Shown: positions 46,299 to 57,000 of the stretch, in pieces
Layout of the letters: each line of letters starts with the position of its first letter
Numbering within the stretch: position 1 is the first letter of the stretch
NCBI GenBank assembly: GCA_038501625.1
Contig: JAZAYU010000176.1
Location: forward strand, 62,001 to 126,000
Direction of reading: 5' to 3'
DNA: 64,000 nucleotides
From: Corbicula japonica
Taxonomy: Eukaryota; Mollusca; Bivalvia; Venerida; Cyrenidae
Notes under the pieces: generated by a model
What the model was told of the DNA's origin: nothing
What the model saw: the letters and a program-made list of their open reading frames with translations, nothing else
Database searches by the model: none
Position numbers and translations under genes: made by a program

Positions 46299-46870
46299 CT
46301 TTTTCTTAATTAATCTTAATCTTTTTCCTCCCAATTACCCTACAACACTAAAACTTATCTGCAAAATTATTGCCCTTTTCCCTAAAAAAATAATGGAACA
46401 AAATATTTACATTAAATAGAAATTTTATTTCATTAATCCTAAATTTGAAGAATAACAGTAGATTCAAAATCATTAAGAGTTACAAATATAAATACTTGGA
46501 CAATTGCATCAGAGTGCACAAATAATGCATCAACAATTTTATAATGTTCATACATTCATTTTGTTATGATAATGAGTAAGGTGTATAAATAATGTTAAAT
46601 CAATCCATCAACTGAAAATGGAACTTCGCTAAATTTTTCTAAAAAATTTATTTTTCTCGTCCAATATTTTGAAACAACTCCAAAAAACTTCTCTTATGCT
46701 TAATATTGCCAATGAATATCTTTATTTATATTATAAATTCATTCGTTAAGGGATTAGCCAAGTAAACCCTTTCCTCCATATACAAACCTTATATCGAATG
46801 AGCAATAGATCCGTGCTGTCTGTTCAGGATCTGGAATTTTTGCTTTTTGGTCAGAACTAACCTAAATAAA

Positions 46871-49067
46871 GACAAGAGGGTCCATGGGACCCTGGGTCGC
46901 TCACCTGCGAACATCTGTTCAATGGTTTGGAAAAAAATTAAGACCACTAGAGTGCGGACAAGCTTTTTCTATAATTTGACCTAGTGACCTAGATTTCAAG
47001 GTCACATGACCCAGTTTCGAACTTGACCAAGATATCATTGAGATAAACATTCTGACCAAGTTTGAAGAAGATCGCATCAAAATTAAGACTGCTAGAGTGC
47101 GGACAAGCTTTTTTCTTTAATTTGACCTAGTGACCTAAATTTCAAGGTTACATGACCCAGTTTTGAACTTGACCTAGATATTATTGGGATAAACATTCTG
47201 ACCAAGTTTGAAGAAGATCTAACCAAAATTACGACCACTAGAGTGCGGAAAAGCTTTTTCTATAATTTGACCTACTAGTGACCTAGATTTCAAGGTCACA
47301 TCACCCAGTTTGGAACTTGGCCTAGATATCATTGGGATAAACATTCTGACCAAGTTTGAAGCTTGGACCAAAATTACGACCACTAGAGTGCGGACAAGCT
47401 TTTTCTATAATTTGACCTAGTGACCTAGATTTCAAGGTCACATGACCCAGTTTCGAACTAGACCTAGATATTATTGGGATAAACATTCTGACCAAGTGTA
47501 AAGAAGTACGAACCAAAATTACAACTGCTAGAATGCAGACGAGCTTTTTCTTTAATTTGACCTAGTGACCTAGTTTGAAGGGTCACATGACCAAGTTACA
47601 AACTTGACCTAGATATCATTAAGATAAACATTCTGTTCAAGTTTAAAGAAGATTGCACTATAATTAAGATTGCTAGAGTGTGGACAAACTTTTACTATAA
47701 TTTGACCAAGTGACCTAGATTTCAAGGTCATATGACCCAGTTTCGAACTTGACCTAGATATCATTGAGATAGACATTCTGACAAAGTTTAAAGAAGATCG
47801 AAACAAAATTATGACCACTAGAGTGCGGACAAGCTTTTTCTAAAATTGGACCTAGTGACCTAGATTTCAAGGTCACATGACCCAGTTTCGAACTTGACCT
47901 AGAAATCATTGGGATAAACATTCTGACCAAGTTTGAAGAAGATCGGACCAAAATTACGACCACTAGGGTGTGGACAAGCTTTTTCTATAATTTGACCTAG
48001 TGACCTAGATTTCAAGGTCACATGACCCAGTTTCCATCTAGACCTAGATACTATTGGGATAAACATTCTGACCAAGTTTAAAGAAGAACGGACCAAAATT
48101 ACAACTGCTAGAGTGCAGACAAGCTTTTTCTTTAATTTGACCTAGTGACCTAGTTTGAAGGGTCACATGACCCAGTTACGAACTTGATATATATATCATT
48201 AAGATAAACATTCTGTTCAAGTTTAAAGAAGATTGCACTATAATTAAGACTGCTAGAGTGCTGACAAGCTTTTTCTATAATTTGACCTGGTGACCTAGAT
48301 TTCAAGGTCACATGACCCAGTTTCAAATTTGACCTAGATATCATTGGGATAAACATTCTGACCAAGTCTGAAGAAGATCGGACCAAAATTACGACCACTA
48401 GAGTGCGGACAAGCTTTTTCTATAATTTGACCTAGTGACCTAGATTTCAAGGTCACGTGACCCAGTTTTGAACTAGACCTAGATATTATTGGGATAAACA
48501 TTCTGACCAAGTTTTAAGAAGTACGAACCAAAATTACAACTGCTAGAGTGCAGACAAGCTTTTTCTTTAATTTGACCTAGTGACCTAGTTTGAAGGGTCA
48601 CATGACCCAGTTACGAACTTGACCTAGATATCATTAAGATAAACATTCTGTTCAAGTTTAAAGACGATTGCACTATAATTAAGACTGCTTGAGTGCGGAC
48701 AAGCTTTTTCTATAATTTGACCTAGTGACCTAGATTTCAAGGTCACATGACCCAGTTTCGAACCTGACCTAGATATCATTAGGATAAACATTCTGACCAA
48801 GTTTGAAGAAGATCGGAACAAAATTACGACCACTAGAGTGCGGACAAGCTTTTTCTATAATTTGACCTAGTGACCTAGATTTTAGGGTCACATGACCCAG
48901 TTTCGAACTTGACCTAGATATCATTGAGATAAACATTCTGACCAAGTTTGAAGAAGATTGGACCAAAATTCCGTCCGCTAGAGTGCGGACAACAATTGTG
49001 AACGGACGGACGGACGGACGGACCCCCCTCACAAAAGCTCACCCTGTCACTATGTGACAGGTGAGCT
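46871..49067 (-). mobile_element. Pearl/Helentron-like element, family B, nested in a MITE
   Basis: Read on the minus strand, it starts AGCTCACCTGTCACATAGTG with a hairpin, then GGTGAGCTTTTGTGAGG and a GTCC microsatellite (49003-49024). About 15 units of a 145-bp core follow. It ends GCAGGTGAGCGACCCAG, then hairpin GGGTCCCATGGACCC, then TCTTGTC. These ends are laid out exactly like the family A elements at 8530 and 12540, but the core sequence is unrelated. No coding capacity. Class (Helentron-type, non-autonomous) is inferred. Confidence 0.82.
46940..48990 (-). repeat. 145-bp tandem array (core of family B element)
   Basis: The anchor AGTGCGGACAAGCTTTTTC recurs every 145 bp (about 46951, 47096, 47241 and onward), about 15 times. 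At least two unit variants alternate, one with GATTTCAAGGTCACATGACC and one with GTTTGAAGGGTCACATGACC, suggesting a higher-order unit of about 435-580 bp. Confidence 0.9.
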
Positions 49068-49370
49068 AAAAAGCAAACAGTTTAAATTCTGATCAAATGG
49101 CACAGATGTGCCAGCCGATCTGGGTCTAAACTGTTCACCCACGCCATAAAGACATTCATATGGAGGAAAGGGTTAAATATTACGCATAAATAATCAGGTA
49201 TGTACTTACCTATTATTTAACAGAGCGCTAATTTTAATGTACATTTAATGCAACCTAACTGACCAGTGATCATAAATCATTGAATGAAGAAGTTGCATAC
49301 AATGGTACTCGTTATTGCTAACTGTGACCTTATGGAAACATATGTCACAAAATTCACAAGACAAGTACAG

Positions 49371-49508
49371 GGCCCAAGATCATAGATCTGAGTTTGGAGA
49401 CCAGTCTCAAATCTCTAAAGCATCTGATTGGCTGAAATGGCAACCACTCACCAATTCAGCCAATAAGATGCTTGAGATTTGAGACTGGTCTCCATATTCA
49501 GATCTTGT
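49371..49508. mobile_element. Palindromic MITE, copy 2
   Basis: GGCCCAAGATCATAGATCTG ... GTCTCCATATTCAGATCTTG with the family core around GATTGGCTGAAATGG. The right end is worn. Confidence 0.8.
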
Positions 49509-50845
49509 AGCAATACTTTACCATTTAAGTAGTAAACTCCTAGAAAAAAATCATTTTAAATTTAAAATGGGTACAAGTTTTCTGGTCCTTATAAACATTT
49601 ATAACCATTACTTAAATACTTACCTGTTGATAAAACTGTCAGGGACCAAGCATTTAAATCTTTCAGGACATTTTTGCATTCACTAGTAGGGGCCATTTAC
49701 ATTTTTTTTAATTAAATCATCATTTGACTAACTTTCCACAATATTTGTCAACCTCCCCACCCCCTCCAAGAAATTTATTGTTACATGTTATATGTGGGTA
49801 AAACCTTAAATATTAAATTCAGCCCCAGAAAACTATAAACCATGAACCATTTTGTAATAAATAGTGAACGAATTACTATTTTCAAGTATGCTTCTATTTT
49901 ACTAAAAGAGTTCACCGCTTGGCCCCCAACACTAACCTGAGAGACATACAAATGTTGCTTACATCCCTTTTCTTTTAAATCCAGGCTCAAATCTCAAGGC
50001 ATGTGACTGGGTTGTCGAAATTCACTAACTAAAATACTAACCAATCACTAAGTGCAAGAGAAAACTAACTTTACTGTGAGAAAAAAGGCGATCACATTCT
50101 CTGTTGTGAACACAAAAATAAGACAGGGGACCAGCCTAGAAACTCCAGCTTGTGATTGGTCTGTTTGGAAACTGGAATCACTGCTTAAGATTAGAGACTG
50201 GCTCCTAGTCTCAATTTTATAATCTTTGGATATGGCCTTGTCCCACATTCCCTAAGCAATTGCCAGGACCCAGCCCCAGAACCAGTTTTTTCATGGCACC
50301 AACTAGGAAGACAGGAATCTCATTAAAAAATCTCAATCTATTTTAAAATGAACAGCGTCTTCCATTACTGAATGACCATAATCTGTGAAGAACTCGATCA
50401 CTGTTGTGTAGAACACAGACAGGTTTCAGACTGAAGTTCCTGGTCAGTTTTGTTTGTATCTGTTTTTCTGGTCACCGGCCCTTCACAGTACATCTGCTGA
50501 TTTCCAGGCAACATTGATGATACCATGAGGAGTTATGATGAAAATACTGAGCAAAAGACTGGGACACTCCACTGAGCTGCTTTCTTTGTAGTTGTAATTT
50601 TCACCCAACACCACCAATTCACTGGCACATTTCAGGATTTCTTAAGCACTTTCCATAATGCCCAGGCCAATATTTAGGCACTTGATCCCCAAACACTTGA
50701 CGTCATTCCGTAACTTTCACTACAGAAATATTGCTGACAACAGGATGGATCATAAACTTACACAGGCAAGTTTCACAACGGATGACTCTCACTGCCGATT
50801 GGTGAATAGTTAATACGATTAATCTTCCTAAATATTTTCCCTTGA
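49509..50845. other. Intergenic; ARGLU1 3' flank
   Basis: About 49983-50240 holds a strongly decayed match to the palindromic MITE. No clear minus-strand AATAAA near the ARGLU1 stop was found by eye. Confidence 0.4.
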
Positions 50846-51007
50846 TCATTTCCCACCTATACTAAATGATAATTTGGGTCTTGCATTTTTCTTATTTAGA
50901 ATCACTTCCTGTTCTCGTTTTGTTTCGGTACGTCGTTTCTCTTCGAGCTGTTGTTTTTCTTCCAGCATTTTTCTCTGGTCTTCCACTAGCTTCAATTGTT
51001 CCTCAGC
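50846..51007 (-). CDS. ARGLU1: ARGLU1 coding exon 5 (C-terminus, stop)
   Basis: 162 bp encoding [20 protein letters not shown] to [11 protein letters not shown] and TGA. The acceptor TTTTTTGCAG lies only 23 bp from a MITE. Confidence 0.93.
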   Translation of the reverse strand, partial: AEEQLKLVEDQRKMLEEKQQLEEKRRTETKREQEVILNKKNARPKLSFSIGGK

Positions 51008-54000
51008 CTGCAAAAAAGTATCAGTCAGTGTTAACCCTTTTCTCCATACACACATTAATGTATCGTATGTGTGAACAGTGTAGATCCAGATCAGCTGGCA
51101 CATCTGAGCCTAGACAGTTCGCTTTTTGATATATTAGGTTATTTCTGACCAAAAAGTGAACAGTGCAAATCCTGATCAGATGTGCCTGCTGATCTGGATC
51201 TAAGTTGTTTGCATATGATAAAATTCCTATCTATAGATTGGGTTAAATCATTGATCTGTAGAATGTACTGTATTTCACCCTGGCACACAAGATCACATTA
51301 AGGAAAATACTTAATACAGGTCAATATTCAATGTACAACAGATAACCAACACCGTTCATATACCTATAGGGAACCAACCCCCAGCCTTGTGATGGAACTA
51401 AGGTCCTGTGCATTAAATTTCTTGTCCACTACATGTGTACATACTGAGCTAACTATTCTATGCCTCTCAGAACTAAAAGGGAGCCCACAGCCAGTCCTGT
51501 GATGGAACCATCAGCTACTGGACACGTCTCTACCTACTGGGCTAGCTTTACCTTGCCCCAAAGTTATAGAGTATTAACTCCATGCTAACTTCTGTTTCTT
51601 TCTTTGAGAGAAAGTGAAACTTCTTTTGTTAATAAGTTGTTTCAGTAAATCATCATCATGCAATTAAGAATTTCAAATTATGCAATTAAAACAGTGTAAA
51701 TCAGTTGTTTCACTCCTAAGTTTTGAGAGTGAAACCAAGTTTTAAACATGAAGTTTGATCTCAAGTTTTACTACCTCATACCCTGGTCAACATCTTACTT
51801 CTGCAAGAAGCCTACACCCAGTCCTGTGATATATAAGCCGCATTGGACTTTATGTCTCAACCTACTGGGCTAGCTACAGTCAAACCTGTCTTTAGCAGCC
51901 ACCCAAGGGAGTGATAAAAAGTGGCTGCTGAAGACAGGCGGCTGTTACAGACAGTAAAAAAATAGAATAAAATGTCAGTGTAAATCATATTCAAACTGGC
52001 TGTTTAAGACAGGTGGTTGCTATTCACAGGTGGCTGCAAAGGCAGGTTTCACTGTATACCTAAACAGCATCTTACCACTGAAGGAAACTGATTTCTCTAT
52101 TTACAGAGTTTATCATGTAAAAAAGTTTCAAATGAAAAAGTTGTTCTGTAAAAATTACCAATTTTCGCTGAGCTTCTTCAATTTTCCTGTTATTCTCCAT
52201 CATGATTTTCTCCAACTCGAGCCGCTTTTGTCGTTCCTCCTCCTAAAAAATACGGTTCACAAAATTATTGTTTGCCAAAGACGTACTCCTCAATAACAAT
52301 CTGTGAAACCAGCTAGTTTAACATCAACCATTTACAGAGTTTATTGGCAGAACATCCATTCAATCATGTCTAATCTTACTTTGTCATGATATAACAATGG
52401 AAATGCTCATGATTGCAAAACTGGAATCACAGAATGCAGAATTCAAGTTGCATCCAACTTGAATCAAAAGCATGATAGAAAAGCGTATATTTAACAATCT
52501 ATGAAATCAATTATTAATAAACAATTCTGCATATATGCCTGTCTTAAACTGAGCATATATATCTTAAGATTTCCTGTATATGATCTTAAACAAATATTTT
52601 GTATAGCCTCAAGTTACAACATTCAGAATTTCATAATGTGATTGGATCACTTTCATCCAAGAGCTTAATCACTTTCACCCAAGAGCTTTCATGACACTGA
52701 GGATGAAAACTCTTCATGAAGGAGTTATACTTACTGTAGAGGAGAATGTCCATCAATTTCCCCAAAATTTTAAATTTTTTATAGAGTATTTAAACATTTC
52801 TTTTCTATGATGGACTTGGAACATTAATGCCAAATGTCTGACAATCTGCCATGAAGCTATTTTACCCAAAAGTACTTTACCTACTAACGGTCCTTGCTAT
52901 CACCCAATCTGTGTCTTCATTTTATCTGCATGCGACATTGGGCTATATCCACTCAATTTAATGGGGAGGAAAAATCAGTTAGAACAATAATCGTTCAAAG
53001 TAGCATTAGAATAAATCTAAATATAAGAACGATACTTGCAGGCATTTTTCCATACACCTAAAACAGATGGAAGAAAATGCCTTCGGCTTCTTAAAATGTT
53101 CCAAAAAATCTACGCTGCAATAAAGACGAATTAGGGAGGAAAACAAAAAGAAAAGATACATCAATATTATACAAGTATGTGTACAATCTAGAGCTAAACA
53201 GGGCATAAGATTAACTTTGAAACTTTTCCCATTTTCATTCATAGTGCTGAAGTTGACCTGTATGAACAATTTACATATTTATGGAACTACAGATTAAACA
53301 ATTTACATTTTAGAATCTTTGGAAATCATCACTTTCTTCAATTACAATGATTTTCTCCATTCTTATGGCCACTGCTGTACGCCTGTTTACCAATTTCATG
53401 CACAAATTAGCTGGGTTAAGATCTGTATATTCTAAATTAATGTAATGAGGGTTGTTGCTATTTCAAGTTAATTTGGATTCTAGACAGATATAATTATCAG
53501 ACCATCTTCGCAGTAACTGCCAAAACAAACATTAATAATAATAACTGTAAGAAATTACTCGATCTACATAAACATTTTATGATGTTTAACAATAAATTCC
53601 AGCCTGTATAGTACAAATTAAGCTTGCCTTTCCAGTAACTTTCTTCTGCAGTATTGGTTTAATTATATTTAACATTAATACATCAATATTCAATTCAGCT
53701 CAGCGCTATATTACATTAACATGTCAGACCCAATTTTAGTGTGTAACACATGACTCACAGCTTCCTAAAGTAACAGTCTACCCTATGTTTTGCAACCGAA
53801 ACTAACACCAAGTCTTTTCTTAAAGTGTACACGTAAAATAAAACTTATGCCATAATTATAAACGATAAAATAAAACCCAATTCATTAATGACAAAGTTAT
53901 AAGTGTTTTCTTTTTGTTTTGTGTAATTGTAAATAATGTAACTGAAATCTCTAATCCCTCTCTGTAGTGTTATGTTGCTCTGACATACACAAAGTACTAT

Positions 54001-57000
54001 TGTATATGAAAGGAGAACTTACTTTGTAATAACAACTGGAGGTTAACCTTATCCCCTGTTTACACACAAAATTGGTGTCAAAAGCCACAATTGAAGGAGT
54101 ACTTACAATTTCTGGATATTAAGACAAACTTTCATGTGCTCTTATAGAGTGAAAACAAAACATGGAATTAGAAACTTGTGTTATTTCACTTTAATAGAAA
54201 CAAATGAAAACCTATGTTGCTAATGATAAAAATGAACATCCCCAAACCAAGCAATTTTGTTAGCTCTCTATTATCTATAAGAAACCTAAGCTTAATCGCT
54301 CACCTGAGAAAATGACCTCTACAACATTTCTATTTTCTGTCTTGGCATCTATAACCCTTTATTTCACTATACTTATACAGGTATTATCACATGAGCAACC
54401 AGTGTAGATCCGGATTAACCAGTACATCTGTGCCATCTGATCAGGATCTACACTGTTTGCTTCTTGGTCAGATATAATCTATTATTACACCTCACGTGAT
54501 TAGTTTACTATATAGCGTAATGTGACGTCACAGGGAGATAATCGCTACTGTCACATATGCGACAGCATCATGTCACCCTCGCGTGGATCTAAAAATAAAT
54601 ATCTTGGAAATCCGATTACAAATTAACTTCTACGCATGCGTAATTGACCAAGGGAGATAAACGCATTTTGATCATTATTTGTAGCCGCTTGTTGAGCATT
54701 ATTGATTTTGGACTTCCGGCGCTTGATTTTGTTCCCAAACGAAATTTGGTCATAGTCAAGATCTCTAAAAAAAACAAATGTTCGGTGTAATAAAATAAAT
54801 ATCACATCCCATTGGGGGAAACAGTACGAAATGTTAACCCTTGAGAAGGTAATGTCAACCTCGGCTAACGCCTCGGTTGACATTACTTCTCTCGGGTTAA
54901 CATTTCGTACTGTTTCCCCCAATGGGATGTGATATTTATATAATGTACCAACTGGAACCATTTTTAAAGGTAAATCGACAAAATTCAAATTGTGCAACCT
55001 TGGTGATATTTAATTTAAAATGAAAAACTGAGATTCTGTTTTTGTTTTAACCTCTGATTGCCATATTGTGCAGGTAAACATAACCAAAATTTATGTTTAT
55101 CAATATTACAAGCCTGTTAAATAGGTCATCACAGATGCCGGACAAAAGTTGATCACATTCTCTAGTCATATTATTTTTAATCAAGCATTTTCTTCTTACT
55201 TAATAATGTGTTAAAAATCATGTTTCGAACCTACATTATGGAAAACCATACATAATGAAGGGAAACAATACAGTCATTGTTCAATCCATAAACATACAGA
55301 TTTGTTGCTGAAGCAAAATGGGTGGAAAAATATCATGCTACTTGTTGTACTTATAATTTATATAAAAATATCTTCAGTGCCCAAGATCATAAAACTAAAT
55401 CTGGAGATCAGTCTCAAATCTCAAGCATTTGATTGGCTGAAATGGTGACCAGTCGCTATTTCAGCCAATCAGATCATTGAGATTTGAGACTGATCTCAAA
55501 ACTTAGTTTTATGATCTTGGGCACTGATTTTCATGTTCATAAATGCAAGCTTTGTTAACATGTGCGTTGGACAAATAAGCATGAAGTGTTTTATATAAAT
55601 CAAGCACCCATTTTGCATTTTTAATGGCTCAATGTCCTAAGCATTTTAAATGGTTTCAGGATTTTTCAAATTCAGACTTAAATGGTTGAATATTTTAGCA
55701 GATCTTTTGGTGATGAGCCAGAACACTCTAACACAGACTGGCAAATATATTTGCAAGGCTGGTCTAAAATAATCAACAATAAAACTTTAACAACCAATTT
55801 CTCATCAACTGCTACTGTTTGAACTTACAACAGGGCTTTTTGTTCCTTCTTTAGAAGGGGCTCAGAAAATTTCTTTAAATTCATGCAGTTTTCCCCAAAG
55901 TAACTTTACACCAGTTTTTTTATTCCCCTTTAGAGAAGATATTTTACCCCGAAATTATAGGGTATGGGACACTTATCCAGGTAGTGAAATTAAAGAAAAG
56001 AAGCCCTAAACTGTCATAATTTACAAAGCAGACAATTTAACTAGTGTTCAAATTTAGCAATCTGATATTTGCCAATCTGTTCAGATGTCATGCTTTTAAC
56101 CTTTGGTTTCAAACAAATTAATCCTTTTAACTTTCTATCTCTATCAATTGTGGGCCACAATACTGGCTCCAGATCCCAGAAACTGCCAAAACAAAACAAC
56201 TTGTTTCCGGACAGTTGTAATAATGGCAACCAGAACGACGTGTTACCTCCTTGCGCTTTTGGGACTCTATTTCCGCTTCACGCTGTTGTTCTAATTCTTT
56301 CAACATTTGTTTCTCCATAATTTGCTTTGCTTCCTCGACACGTCTTTTCACTTCAGCCTCGATCTCGTCTTTACGTTTCTCGAGCTCCTCGGCAACACGT
56401 TTTGCCACAAGTTCCTCAACACGTCGTGCTACTTCCTCTTCTATTAGTTTCTCCTCAAGCTCCTTTTGCTTTCTGAAGCACAAAGAAAACTTATAATATA
56501 CAGGGTTCTCCCCAGAAATTTTTTAAGGGATAGCTCATCAAGACCGCGGACAAGGTCGATACTCAAGGTTATGTTATCAACTACCTCACCTTCTTCCCTA
56601 AACAAATCCCCCCACCCAAAACAAAATAACTCCAGGTTTAGTTGTATAATGGTTTTGGAACTATAAATTAAAGAATGGGTAATACAATAAAAGCAGCTGT
56701 AATTAATGTGTATTGAATATAAATAAGCATAATTTATATATTCATTCAGTGCTTTTAAACATAATCTTTGTCATTTTTATGCAGAAGTGAATAAGGGTTG
56801 TTTGTAAAGCAAGGGGCCTGGTGGTCTTTAATATGCTGCAATATTGGGTATCATCAGTTTGGAGTGTTGATCTAAATATTAAGTAAATAAGTCCATTTCA
56901 CACTGAGGTTGGTTATTTGGACAAGAAAATTGTTTGTTTCAAAACTAATTATAGCCTGGATAAATAAATATTAAAACTTAAATTTCTGAAATCGAGTATA

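Larger units (their letters stand above)
46763..49176. mobile_element. piggyBac-like MITE, copy 23, split by a pearl-like element
   Basis: The left part (46763-46870) ends in CCTAAATAAA. The right part resumes at 49068 with AAAAAGCAAACAG and ends GGAGGAAAGGGTTAA. The uninterrupted family sequence at that point is AATAAATCAAAAAGC. Confidence 0.85.

Noticed and set aside
46900..49032. Series of similar minus-strand open frames that look like a paralogous gene family
   Set aside because: They are the same frame read through successive 145-bp repeat units.
50874..51129. Plus-strand open frames opposite the last ARGLU1 exon
   Set aside because: Antisense shadows of the Glu/Lys-rich coding sequence and of the adjoining MITE.
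54623..54997. 124-residue open frame on the minus strand
   Set aside because: It runs through the 145-bp palindrome; the translation has no family resemblance.
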